Origin: CAVVJA01 sp963801715
Lineage (GTDB): Bacteria; Actinomycetota; Actinomycetes; Mycobacteriales; Jatrophihabitantaceae
Length of the DNA stretch: 64,000 nucleotides
Reading direction: 5' to 3'
Assembly (NCBI GenBank): GCA_963801715.1
Contig: CAWDGB010000011.1
Span: 1 to 64,000 of the forward strand
Positions 16,181 through 24,750 of the stretch are shown piece by piece; position 1 is the stretch's first letter; every line of letters starts with the position of its first letter. Position numbers and translations under genes: made by a program. A model generated the notes under the pieces. The model ran no database searches and was not told the DNA's origin. It saw only the letters and a list, made by a program, of their open reading frames with translations.

Positions 16181-17804
16181 TTAGAAGTCCATCCCGCCCA
16201 TGTCGGACGAACCGGCGGCCGTGCGGGCCTTCTCGGGCTTGTCGGCCACGATGGCCTCGGTGGTGAGGAACAGCGCGGCGATGGACGCGGCATTCTGCAG
16301 CGCGGACCGGGTTACCTTCGCCGGCTCGACGATGCCCGCCTTGAACATGTCGACGTACTCGCCGGTTTCGGCGTTGAGACCGTGTCCGGCCGGCAAATTC
16401 TCGACCTTCTCGGCGACGACGCCGCCCTCGTGGCCGGCGTTGATCGCGATCTGCTTCAGCGGCGCGGTGAGGGCGACCTTGACGATGTTGGCCCCGGTCG
16501 CCTCGTCGCCGGTCAGGTCGAGCTTCTCGAACGCGGTCGCCGCCGCGTTGGCCAACGCGACGCCCCCACCCGGAAGCAGACCCTCCTCGACGGCAGCCTT
16601 CGCGTTGCGTACAGCGTCCTCGATGCGGTGCTTGCGCTCCTTGAGCTCGACCTCGGTGGCGGCACCGACCTTGATGACCGCGACGCCGCCGGCGAGCTTG
16701 GCCAGCCGCTCCTGCAGCTTCTCCCGGTCGTAGTCGGAATCGCTCTTCTCGATCTCGGCGCGGATCTGGTTGACCCGGCCCTGGATCTGGTCGGCGTCGC
16801 CAGCACCCTCCACGATCGTCGTCTCATCCTTGGTCGTCGTGACCTTACGAGCCCGACCCAACAGATCGAGACCGGCGTTCTCCAGTGTCAGGCCCACGGT
16901 TGCGGAGATCACCTGCGCACCGGTCAAGATCGCAATATCGGCGAGCATCGCCTTGCGACGGTCGCCGAAACCGGGCGCCTTCACCGCGACCGAGCTGAAT
17001 GTGCCGCGGATCTTGTTGACCACGAGAGTGGCAAGCGCCTCACCCTCGACGTCCTCGGCGATGATCGCGAGCGGCTTGCCGGTCTGCATGACCTTCTCCA
17101 GCAGCGGCAACAGATCCTGCACGTTCGAGATCTTCGACTCGATGATCAGCAGGTACGCGTCGTCGAGAACGGTCTCCATCCGTTCCGCGTCGGTCACGAA
17201 GTAGGGGCTGATGTAGCCCTTGTCGAAGCGCATGCCCTCGGTGAGCTCCAGCTCCAGACCGAAGGTGTTGCTCTCCTCCACGGTGACAACGCCTTCCTTG
17301 CCGACCTTGTCCAGGGCTTCGGCGATGAGCTCGCCGACGCTGTTGTCGGCAGCGGAGATCGACGCGGTCGCGGCGATCTGCTCCTTCGTTTCGACATCCT
17401 GAGCGGCGTGCAGCAGAGTTTCTGAGACAGACTCGGCCGCCTTCTCGATGCCGCGCTTGAGGGCCATCGGGTCAGCCCCAGCCGCCACGTTACGCAGCCC
17501 TTCCCTGACCAGGGCCTGGGCCAGCACGGTCGCGGTGGTCGTTCCGTCACCGGCAACGTCGTCGGTCTTCTTCGCTACTTCCTTGACCAGCGCGGCACCC
17601 ATGTTCTCCCACGGGTGCTCGAGCTCGATCTCCTTGGCGATGCTGACTCCGTCGTTGGTGATCGTGGGAGCGCCCCACTTCTTGTCCAACACGACGTTGC
17701 GGCCCTTGGGGCCGAGCGTCACCTTGCACGGCGTCGGCGAGAATGTTCATGCCGCGCTCCAGGGCGCGGCGGGCCTCCTCATCGAACGCGATCATCTTGG
17801 CCAT
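16181..17804 (-). CDS. groEL: Chaperonin GroEL (GroEL2-type), interrupted by a one-base frameshift
   Basis: 60-kDa chaperonin subunit, ATP-driven folding cage with GroES. The protein starts MAKMIAFDEEARRALERG at ATG 17804 (AAAGGGA nine bases upstream). After ILADAV the frame breaks: the sequence reads GTG-C-AAG, one extra base (G on the plus strand, about 17726), and the correct phase then continues TLGPKGRNVVLDKKWGAPTI to the end. Beyond it the chaperonin is complete: GDGTTTATVLAQ, apical domain, and SDMGGMDF as C-terminal tail, which marks the housekeeping GroEL2 type rather than the His-rich GroEL1. No groES is adjacent, usual for GroEL2. CIRCE at 17910 predicts HrcA control. The frameshift is either a sequence error or makes this copy a pseudogene; a 513-aa product from an internal ATG would lack the N-terminal strand. 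Confidence 0.9.
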
Positions 17805-17909
17805 GGTCGTTGTCCCTTTACTTTTCTCGTGCCAGATCGGCACTGCATGGACCGACCGGCGATGCCCGCGACGGACGGCGCCCCCATCGGGACACCTCAT
17901 CGGGATCGA

Positions 17910-17936
17910 TTAGCACTCACAAGACGAGAGTGCTAA
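17910..17936 (-). promoter_or_regulatory. CIRCE operator (HrcA binding site)
   Basis: Perfect inverted repeat TTAGCACTC, 9-base spacer, GAGTGCTAA, 106 bases before the groEL ATG. This is the exact consensus bound by the HrcA repressor, so groEL is heat-inducible through HrcA. Confidence 0.95.
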
Positions 17937-18009
17937 TCCAGGTGTAGCACCCGCCCGCCGCAACCGCAAGAAACAATCCGTTCCAAGCGAAAGCGGTCCG
18001 CGAATCCCC

Positions 18010-18555
18010 GCCTCCCAAAGCCACTCAGGCTCCGCCTCGGCGTAATCCTGCCCGGTGGCCCCGTCAGATAGCGGGCCGAGGCCCAGGCACCGTTGCATGG
18101 GTCGAACGGCATGGCGGCAGCCTGATCAGCGTCAGGTGTCACCACCTCGACGCACGCGTGCGTGACACCGTGGCCCAGCAGATGCCCGGATACGTAGCGG
18201 GGGGGACGGGCGAGCAGGTGACAAAACGCGAGCATGATGTGTCCGAGTCCTGGCACACACCCCGCCCGGCGGCGAGCGCGTCAGCCGCGGTGGCCCGTAC
18301 CGAGGTGACGCCATGCTGGTGAATGAAGGCCGAGTGCACCCTCTGGCAGATCCGATGCGCCAGCTCCAGCGGAGCGGCTTCGCCGCGTCCCAACTTCCCC
18401 GGCGAGTTCGCGCAGCCGCGCCCTCGCCGTCGATTGGACGCGTTCGAGCAGTGCCCCGACCCGGAACCGCACGCTGCGCTCGACCCGCTCGGCGCATAGG
18501 CGCACGACGATGACCCTGCGAGCCGCGCCGCCACGGTTCCCGTCGTGAACCTCAA
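18010..18555 (-). pseudogene. Decayed copy of the transglutaminase-like gene at 54705-55592
   Basis: Minus-strand fragments match the intact gene over its residues ~68-265. One frame reads CAERVERSVRFRVGALLERV, then ARLRELAGEVG, then EAAPLELAHRICQRVHSA, TSVRATAADALAAGRGVCQD; a second continues HIMLAFCHLLARPPRYVSGHLLGHG, THACVEVV, MPFDPCNG, SARYLT; a third ends ATGQDYAE. There are at least two frameshifts, an internal deletion of about 23 residues after LLERV, loss of the first ~67 residues, and Trp to Cys in THAWVEV. It lies between groEL and the Hsp20 operon. The 3' end fades near 18010. Confidence 0.85.
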
Positions 18556-18851
18556 TGGCCGCTGGAGGATCGTCGGCCGCGGTCGCCGAGCGCGGTGCCG
18601 CTGACCGAGGCCCAGGCGGTGGGCGCGAAGGCGCTCAACACATGGTCGCTGTCCTCGAAGCGGAGTACCAGGATTCCCGCTTGCGCGAACTCGAAGCCGA
18701 CACCGCCCAGTCCGTCCTCGACGTGGTATGACCGCAGCGATCCATCGGGAAAGGTCACCGTCACCACGTCGGGCTCAAGGTGCTCAGCGTCGGGCAGTTC
18801 CTGGTATTCATCGACCTGGCCGTTTCGGCGGTGCACAACGTGTCTGGCCAT
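18552..18851 (-). CDS. Small protein downstream of hsp20 (paralogue of 38126-38404)
   Basis: A 99-residue cytosolic protein of unknown function, mostly beta by appearance: MARHVVHRRNGQVDEYQEL, DVVTVTFPDGSLRSYHVEDG, GGVGFEFAQAGILVLRF, and SAFAPTAWASVSG near the C-terminus. The last motif and spacing match the protein at 38126 (VFGPAAWTWVTG), so the two are distant paralogues. It starts 10 bases after the Hsp20 stop on the same strand, so it is probably co-transcribed and could be linked to stress. The stop directly abuts the transglutaminase relic. An in-frame extension upstream would overlap hsp20 and is rejected. Confidence 0.65.
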   Translation of the reverse strand: MARHVVHRRNGQVDEYQELPDAEHLEPDVVTVTFPDGSLRSYHVEDGLGGVGFEFAQAGILVLRFEDSDHVLSAFAPTAWASVSGTALGDRGRRSSSGH

Positions 18852-18861
18852 CGGGTGTCGC

Positions 18862-19287
18862 TTAGCCGGTGAGTTGGCCACGGCCGGCATCCGCGACCGC
18901 GTTGGTGATCCTGCACGGTTTGGCCTTTTCGGCGACCGGGATATGCAGCGTGAGAACACCGGCGGTATAGCTGGCTCGCACTCGGTCGGTGTCCGGGGTG
19001 TCGCCCAGAATCAGCTGCCGCCTGAGCACCCCTCGCGGGCGTTCGGCAGCGATCATTTCGGTGTCCTCGCCGGTTGACGGGCGACGCTCGGCCCGGACGG
19101 TGAGCATGTTGCGCCGCACGTCCAGGTCCACCGAGTACATGTCCACCCCTGGCAGGTCGAACTGCACCACGATCTGCTCGCCGTCCCGCCAGGCATCCAT
19201 CGGCATCGCCGCTGGACGCGCCGTGGTGCCCCAGACCTGTTGCGCGAGCCGGTCGAAGTCCCGGAACGGCTCGGTGGCGACCAGCAT
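18862..19287 (-). CDS. Hsp20/alpha-crystallin family small heat-shock protein
   Basis: ATP-independent holdase of 141 residues that binds unfolding proteins. Short N-terminus MLVATEPFRDFDRLAQQVWG; alpha-crystallin domain about residues 30-125 starting MPMDAWRDGEQIVVQFDLPGVD; VDLDVRRNMLTVRAERR; the loop RGVLRRQLILGD; and the closing strand ASYTAGVLTLHIPVAEKAKP, where GVLTLHIP corresponds to the conserved GVLT motif. ATG at 19287 follows GAGGTGAG at four bases, so the ten upstream codons are excluded. It heads a two-gene unit with the small protein at 18552. I see no CIRCE or HAIR box immediately upstream. Confidence 0.92.
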   Translation of the reverse strand: MLVATEPFRDFDRLAQQVWGTTARPAAMPMDAWRDGEQIVVQFDLPGVDMYSVDLDVRRNMLTVRAERRPSTGEDTEMIAAERPRGVLRRQLILGDTPDTDRVRASYTAGVLTLHIPVAEKAKPCRITNAVADAGRGQLTG

Positions 19288-19544
19288 GGTTCTCACCTCA
19301 TCCGGTGGCGGCTCCACCGCAGGAAAGGATGCGTGGAAGAGATCCTGCCGTGCCGCCGGCCGGGGCTCGCGCGGCGTGTCGTGTCACCGCCCGTCCCAGC
19401 CGGAAGCAGACCCTTCTGTCGGCGGCCGGCGGCCGTACCGGGAGCGTGTGCTAGTCGTCTCGGCGACTGTCGAATGGTCACACCGTGGCTGACCGGCGGC
19501 GGCGCGCCGACACCGTGACCGTACATTGCTGGGTGAACGTCCGT

Positions 19545-19555
19545 CCAGTAACTGG
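19545..19555. promoter_or_regulatory. Possible TetR autoregulatory operator
   Basis: CCAGTAACTGG is a perfect 5-bp inverted repeat around one base, 19 bases before the TetR start and between the divergent hsp20 and tetR genes. The size and position suit a self-regulating TetR protein. Confidence 0.4.
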
Positions 19556-19574
19556 TACACCAGGAGAGCCCACC

Positions 19575-20144
19575 GTGCCCGGCACCCGCAACCGACGCGA
19601 CACGCTGCTTGCCGCCGCGCTGAACAGCTTCACCCAACGCGGCTACGACGCAACCAGCGTCGCCGAGCTGGCCGCCGCCACCGGCATGAGCAAGGCCGCG
19701 GTCAGCTACCACTTCCGCACCAAGAACGACCTGCTGCACGCGGTAGCCGACCCGCTGCTCGACAGCCTGGACGCGCTCGTTGACCGCCACCCGACCACGC
19801 CGCACTGGCCCGGCGGGGTACGTGCCCTCCTCGAGGACTACCTCATCACGCTGATCGACCACAGCCGGGTCGCCGCCTGGGTCGACAGCGACAAAGCCGT
19901 GCTGAATCACCCCCAGATCGGCGCCCGACTGCACCACAACACCGAGCGCATGTGCCAGGCCGTCACCGGCTCCGCCGCCGACGGCACCGCAGCTACAGCA
20001 CGCGCCACCGCAGCCCTCGGATCCCTGTGGCGCCCAATCCGCACCCTCACCCCAGCACAACTCGCCACCCACCGCGACGCCCTCCTCCACACAGCGATGG
20101 CCGGCTGCGCACCGACGAAGACCCCACCCCACCCACCAACCTGA
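19575..20144 (+). CDS. TetR family transcriptional regulator
   Basis: A 189-residue DNA-binding repressor-type protein. The N-terminal helix-turn-helix is complete: TRNRRDTLLAAALNSFTQRGYDATSVAELAAATGMSKAAVSYHFRTKNDLLHAVAD at residues 4-59, with the recognition helix KAAVSYHF. The C-terminal ligand domain is variable and ends in a Pro/Thr-rich tail. GTG at 19575 has AGGAGA eight bases upstream; the 30 in-frame codons before it are rejected. It is divergent from hsp20, so it may control that unit or itself. Confidence 0.9.
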   Translation: MPGTRNRRDTLLAAALNSFTQRGYDATSVAELAAATGMSKAAVSYHFRTKNDLLHAVADPLLDSLDALVDRHPTTPHWPGGVRALLEDYLITLIDHSRVAAWVDSDKAVLNHPQIGARLHHNTERMCQAVTGSAADGTAATARATAALGSLWRPIRTLTPAQLATHRDALLHTAMAGCAPTKTPPHPPT

Positions 20145-20596
20145 CCGCACCGTCGATCCAGAGGCATCCGCCGGCGTCCGAGGGGAGTCGACCCGGGCCC
20201 TGGCCGCGAGGGACTTTGGCACCGGTCAAGGAGCCGGTTGCTAGCGACGCCGAGCAGGTCACCGACCGGTCTTGCGACGCCGTGGGCAGCGAGCAGGGAC
20301 CTGCGCGGGGTCGTGCGCGCCACCGCGCGAAGCTGGTTCATTTTGTGCACCACGTCGTTCGCTGCTCGCCGAGACCGATGCGGTCGTGCTGCTGACCGTC
20401 CGGCTCGACTTGCGACTACCTGGCATGCCAGGTCTGGTGGCTGCCCGGCAGAGGAATCGTCGCTACGAACGCTGCCATCGAGGAGCGGGTGTAGTTTCAA
20501 AAGAGTTCAGGTCATGTCGCGCATCGGGTTCATCCGCAGATGCCGGGCCGGGAGTTGTGCGTTCGCACCGGGAATGCCGGGCCAGTCAGGTCGATC
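20145..20596. other. Intergenic, nothing recognised
   Basis: About 450 bases without a family-like frame or start signal. Confidence 0.4.
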
Positions 20597-20797
20597 ATGA
20601 ATAAGCAGCTGCTCGCACCCACCCATGCCACGCCTCTGGATCCGGCAGTCGATCTCGAGCAGGCACAAGATGCAGCAACCGTGTGCTGCGACATGTGCCC
20701 GCATCCCCTCGATCAGCATGACGCCATCGCCCAGCGGTTCTGCAGCGCGACCTCGGCGGGTGCACTGAGCCGCGGCTGCATCTGTACGAGATCCTGA
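20597..20797 (+). CDS. Small Cys-rich RGCVC-type protein
   Basis: A 66-residue protein with a CCDMCPHPLDQHDAIAQRF motif (residues ~30-48), CSAT, and a C-terminal SRGCIC. Cys/His spacing of this kind (CxxCPHP-x3-HD-IA-RFC-AT---RGCIC) fits the small actinobacterial RGCVC-motif family as I remember it, probably metal-binding; the six Cys and two His would suit a zinc site. The ATG has only a weak upstream AGG. Function unknown. Six upstream bases are not TANNNT, so the start rests on the ATG and composition. Confidence 0.55.
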   Translation: MNKQLLAPTHATPLDPAVDLEQAQDAATVCCDMCPHPLDQHDAIAQRFCSATSAGALSRGCICTRS

Positions 20798-20887
20798 GCA
20801 CTCCGGCGACTCGACGTACGCGTTCGATGCGACTTGCGATGCTCGCACTCCACGTACGGTCGCGGCAGCAAGGATTCAGGTAATCCT

Positions 20888-20893
20888 TAGCCT
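20888..20893 (+). promoter_or_regulatory. Predicted -10 hexamer of a leaderless transcript
   Basis: TAGCCT ends 6 bases before the GTG at 20900. Confidence 0.55.
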
Positions 20894-20899
20894 TATGGG

Positions 20900-21079
20900 G
20901 TGACTCTTTACCGGTTTCTCGACGCGATGGGTGAAGTGGTTGACGAGCGGCAGTTCGCCGAGCACGCCGCGGCCATTGCCTGGGCCACGGAGGGCGCGGA
21001 AACAGATGACGAGATACAGCGGGTGGAGTTCTTGGGACCAGAGGGTGACTGGCGCTGGGCGGGTCCGCTGCTGGGCTGA
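20900..21079 (+). CDS. Small hypothetical protein, 59 aa
   Basis: A short GTG-started gene reading TLYRFLDAMGEVVDERQF, EHAAAIAWATEG, AETDDEIQRVEFLGPEGDWR, WAGPLLG. It is acidic, soluble and has strong third-position G/C, with a well-placed leaderless -10 upstream, so it looks real. The closing FLGPEGDWRWAGP resembles ends of small actinobacterial proteins of unknown function. It follows the RGCVC-type protein by 102 bases on the same strand. Confidence 0.55.
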   Translation: MTLYRFLDAMGEVVDERQFAEHAAAIAWATEGAETDDEIQRVEFLGPEGDWRWAGPLLG

Positions 21080-21472
21080 CTCCGCTCCCGGCCCCTGACG
21101 ACGGTTGGTCAGGTCTTGATCGATCCTGCGTATATCCCGCGACTTAGGGAATAACTACCGCCGGCCGGCGGCAAATAGGTGATAGGAGCTGTCCAAAACG
21201 CCACCGTTCCACCTCCATTTATGCACAATGCGCGGGTTCGCCCCGACCGCAACGTACCGGTCACGGGACGCGTTAGTGCCCGGTCGCACAGTCGATCGTG
21301 GATGGCGCAGCGCGTCGACGCAGCGCGCCCCGCAATGCCGTCGCATTGAGTCCGCAATGCCGAGTCGGGTGCACGGTTCGGTACCTGATTCGGCGGAACC
21401 TAAGCCTCATCCTGTTCGCTCGTCGAGGCGGCGTGAGATCGGCGGCGGCGGTGTTGGTGGTGCGGGGTGCGG
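21080..21472. other. Intergenic, nothing recognised
   Basis: About 390 bases, AT-richer in 21110-21230. No gene seen; the frames on both strands lack start signals and motifs. Confidence 0.4.
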
Positions 21473-22228
21473 TCAGACGGTCAGTGAGCGACCGCCGTCG
21501 ACGAGGATCCGCTGACCGGTGATGAAGCCCGCGTCGCGTGCTGCTAGGACGCTGACCGCGTAGGCCACGTCGTCGGCAGTGCCGATCCGGCCGACGGGCA
21601 CGGTGCGGACGTAGGCGTCGCGGATCTCTGTCGGGATGTCCGCGTGCCGCTCGACGGGGATGAAGCCCGGCGCCACCGTGTTCACGGTGATCCCGAGGGG
21701 CGCCAGCTCGTGAGCCCAGCTGCGCGCCAGGCCAATCTGTGCGTTCTTCGCCGTAGCGTAAGCAGACCGCCCGATCGGGGGCCGGTCGGCAACTTCGGAG
21801 TCGATGTGGACGATCCGTCCGTACCCCTTGGTGCGCATGCCCGGCAGGACGGCACGTCCGAGTAACACCGGGCTGCCGACGAAGTACTCCAGCTGCGCGA
21901 GGTGCTCGCGCCAGCCGACGTCGTCGACCAAAGCCTCGGGTTGGGCTCCGGTGGCGTTGAGGACCAGGGTGTCGATCACCCCGAGCCGGTCGTGCACCGC
22001 CGCGACCAACTCATCCACCTGCGCCTGATCGGTGACGTCTGCCGGCAGCGAATCAGCCGTGCCTCCGGCGTCCCGGATCGCCCGCACCACTTCACCGGCC
22101 TGCCCGTCGCCGTGCAGGCTGTTCACGGCGACGCCAAACCCGTCGCGGGCGAGCCGTCGCGCGATAGCGCTGCCGAGACCACGTGAGCTGCCGGTCACTA
22201 GGGCAACCCGCTCGGGGCGTTGTGTCAC
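21473..22228 (-). CDS. Classical short-chain dehydrogenase/reductase (FabG-like)
   Basis: A 251-residue NAD(P)-dependent oxidoreductase with all classical SDR features: cofactor loop TGSSRGLG (residues 13-20), PADVTD, NATG in place of NNAG, the catalytic Ser in HIDSEVAD, the YATAK Tyr/Lys pair, VNTVAPGFI after the active site, and C-terminal TGQRILVDGGRS. The start is GTG at 22228; CAGTAT lies 6 bases before it, an acceptable weak leaderless -10. The substrate cannot be deduced; 3-oxoacyl-ACP reductase-like or sugar/steroid alcohol dehydrogenases share this pattern. Confidence 0.9.
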   Translation of the reverse strand: MTQRPERVALVTGSSRGLGSAIARRLARDGFGVAVNSLHGDGQAGEVVRAIRDAGGTADSLPADVTDQAQVDELVAAVHDRLGVIDTLVLNATGAQPEALVDDVGWREHLAQLEYFVGSPVLLGRAVLPGMRTKGYGRIVHIDSEVADRPPIGRSAYATAKNAQIGLARSWAHELAPLGITVNTVAPGFIPVERHADIPTEIRDAYVRTVPVGRIGTADDVAYAVSVLAARDAGFITGQRILVDGGRSLTV

Positions 22229-22697
22229 GGCCCGATACTGCCACCGGGACCTTTCGCGCCGATCTGAAATAACAACTCTTCTCGAGCGGAGAACGCCATG
22301 CAGGCCTCACTCGCCGTCGCGATGAGCAACCGGTAGGTGGTTGCCGGCAATAGAGCGGCTACTGCCACGCCTCGTGGTGCACGAGCGAGCCGACAGTCGC
22401 GGGCATAGCCCCCTTGACCACCTCGGTGGCTTGCCTATCAACGGACCCGACTTGAGGCAAAGCCGCAGCGCCTTGAGATCTACCACCCGCCAAGCCACGG
22501 AACAGCTGACGACCGGTTGAGTTCGAGGCGACCTGACAGATCGATCTGTGCGGAGCTCGACGGCGCGCCGCCGCCGACGTAACGACGGGTAACGAACACG
22601 CGACCAGCGGCATGACCCGGACGTGTCGGACCGTCGCGTCGGGTGGACGGTTATGGTCGGCGGCGGATCAGGTGTCCGAAATGCGGCGGGCCCGGCG
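22229..22697. other. Intergenic, nothing recognised
   Basis: About 470 bases between two minus-strand genes. No motif-bearing frame. Confidence 0.4.
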
Positions 22698-23411
22698 CTA
22701 CCGATCGTCTGTCAATCGCTGGCCCACGCCGTATTGGAAGAAAGTGCTCTCGGTGACATGCACGTCCAGGGCAGCGTTCAGGCAGCGCCGGGCGAGCTCG
22801 TCGGCGTCCCAGTAGTTCTTGATGATCCGGTATTCGCGTCCGTCGCTGAGCCGACGCTCGGTGACTCGATTGCCGCCGTGGCCGAGGACTGCGACATCGA
22901 GCGAGATACGTCCCCGCCGGTTGTCGATAAAGAAGACTGAACCGCCGGGGACCAGAGTGTCCGCCACTCGGCCGAGGAACTGGTCTAGCCGCTCGACCGG
23001 AACGTGCGTGATCCAGAAGCAGAACACCACCAAGTGGTAGGCCTCCGCCGGCCGCCAGGAGAACAGGTCGTGCTGTTCGTAGTGAACCCGGTCGGCCAGT
23101 GGGCCGAGCCGGGTCCGACTCCGAGCGATCATCTCCGCCGAGGCGTCCACCGCAGTGACGGCGGACGCCCGAGCGGCCAGCGTCTCGGTCCAGATCCCGC
23201 TCCCAGCCGCTAGCTCTAGGATTCGCGCCCCGTCGAGCGGCAGCCGTTGGAGAACTCGCCGTGCCTCAGCGAGCTCTGCTATCCACCTCGCGTTCGCCTC
23301 CGCACCATGATCATGGCGACCTTGCCGCGTGTACGACTCGTCGTACTCCGGAGCCCGAGCTTGGTAGTAGCGCATCTGCTCGGTCAGCAGCTCCTCCAAC
23401 CGGTCCGGCAC
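22698..23411 (-). CDS. Class I SAM-dependent methyltransferase
   Basis: A 237-residue methyltransferase. The N-terminal helix RLEELLTEQMRYYQARAPEYDE (residues 4-25) is typical of a Methyltransf_25/11 subgroup; motif I is ILELAAGSGIWTETLA, followed by AVDASAEMIARSRTRL, YEQHDLFSW, the catalytic-face strand YHLVVFCFWITHVP, and FLGRVADTLVPGGSVFFIDN. C-terminal RIIKNYWDADELARR fits the cap. GTG at 23411 is chosen over two upstream starts because TACGGT stands 6 bases before it. Substrate unknown. Confidence 0.87.
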   Translation of the reverse strand: MPDRLEELLTEQMRYYQARAPEYDESYTRQGRHDHGAEANARWIAELAEARRVLQRLPLDGARILELAAGSGIWTETLAARASAVTAVDASAEMIARSRTRLGPLADRVHYEQHDLFSWRPAEAYHLVVFCFWITHVPVERLDQFLGRVADTLVPGGSVFFIDNRRGRISLDVAVLGHGGNRVTERRLSDGREYRIIKNYWDADELARRCLNAALDVHVTESTFFQYGVGQRLTDDR

Positions 23412-23417
23412 GATGCG

Positions 23418-23423
23418 ACCGTA
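23418..23423 (-). promoter_or_regulatory. Predicted -10 hexamer of a leaderless transcript
   Basis: On the minus strand TACGGT ends 6 bases before the GTG at 23411. Confidence 0.55.
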
Positions 23424-24361
23424 GCGCCGACGGCTGTGCGCGGCGCGGTCTGCCACCATCGCGACACGAGCCCGCAGCCCAAGGCCACTCTCACGACCGA
23501 TCGGGAAGGCTCCTTCCGCGACATTCGCTCGTGAACGAATCCGGTAACAGCGAATTAGCAGCAACGACAGAACTCGTCATCTGCGCCGCGAAAGCTCTCG
23601 CCCAAGACGCCGTCTGAGTCGCGTCTCGACGGTGATGGCGCTCTTGACGTTGCTCGGATGAGGCGTGACAAACCGTGGCGGCCCTTCGCCGATAGCGCCA
23701 ACATCATGCCCTGGCACTGAAAAGGCCGTTCGCCGCCGGCCACGTCCGCGGCGAACAACATGACTGGTCCGTCGCTGAGGTACCGGCGTTATCCTGCGCG
23801 CGAGGAGTTAATTTTGGTTCAGCCAACAGATCGAGCACTTGACCAATGAGCCACGGGCTCCTTAGCGAAGTCAATGAGGATGAGTTCTACACTACTTCGA
23901 AACGCCTCAAATCAATTGCTGTACGGTGCGGCGGATCGGCGACGTTCCGCTTCCGTTGAGCCATTCCGTCGCTGCCTATTCGGGTTCCTTCAAGAAGCTG
24001 TCCTGGAAGCGCGGTTGGATGCCAGTCTTCAGGTGCGGCCTGCTTGACGCACTCGGGGCAATAGTTAGGGGGGCAGTGTTCGACGCGGATGCGCCTGCAG
24101 ACAATCGCTGACGAGTCCCATTCGCCGTCTCGTCTGCTGGTCGAGGTGTCGAAATCGATGAGCCGCTTTGAGCGGCCATGAGCGGGGTCGCCAACCAGCT
24201 GACCCGGGTCATTGCGGCTCCATCTGCTCGGAGGACGGCTTGGGAGACGCGTCAGGTCATGGACGCATGTCCGATACCGGGCACGGATGACGAGGTCGTA
24301 ACTGGTCAGCGTCGATGCGTTGTTGGCTGGGTCTCATCTGTGGCGGTGGGCATCGCGGCGG
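23424..24361. other. Long region with only a possible Cys-rich open frame
   Basis: About 940 bases without a confirmed gene. On the minus strand a frame from about 24235 to the stop at 23887 is open and reads DPAHGRSKRLIDFDTSTSRR, then IVCRRIRVEHCPPNYCPECV, then WHPTALPGQLLEGTRIGSDG. The cluster of four Cys could be a zinc ribbon and third-position GC is high, but there is no start codon at the left of the frame and no family match. It may be a gene remnant. Confidence 0.3.
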
Positions 24362-24541
24362 TTACCCGTGATCTTCATCAAGACGCTCAAGGGATTGGAT
24401 GTGCTCGTCGCGCACGCGCAGGATCGCCTCCTTCCCGCGGAACAGGACGGTCCAGCCGTCTTCGCGTTCCAGGTCGACATCGTGGAAGGTTTCGCGTACG
24501 ACTTGTTCTTCGTCGCCGTACACCAGGCGGTAACTAGTCAT
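24362..24541 (-). CDS. Small hypothetical protein, 59 aa
   Basis: A short gene with a good ribosome site (GAGAGGA about 6 bases before ATG). The product MTSYRLVYGDEEQVVRETF, HDVDLEREDGWTVLFRGKE, AILRVRDEHIQSLERLDEDHG is acidic and predicted to be a small beta-rich protein; the repeating pattern of R/E-flanked hydrophobics, in which FHDVDLEREDGW and AILRVRDEHI are the likely strands, looks like a real, conserved fold. I cannot assign a function. The plus-strand frame over this region is its shadow. Confidence 0.65.
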   Translation of the reverse strand: MTSYRLVYGDEEQVVRETFHDVDLEREDGWTVLFRGKEAILRVRDEHIQSLERLDEDHG

Positions 24542-24750
24542 GCTGGGTCCTCTCGGCGGATAGCCAGTAGCGGAATGGGGTTGACTCGTAACAGACGCGG
24601 CGCTCGTGCCACCGACGTCACTGGTAGTGAAGCACGCCCGCGGAATGCGCTGAACCGGTCATCGGCCAGGCGGGAGGCAACGAGTGAGCGCTGGCCCAAT
24701 CATGTCCGGAGCGTTGAGTGTCGGCGGCGACGCCCGGCCCGCCGAGCCAG

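Noticed and set aside
15953..17425. 490-aa plus-strand open frame
   Set aside because: It is exactly antisense to groEL, Arg/Gly/Leu-rich and without motifs; a GC-driven shadow.
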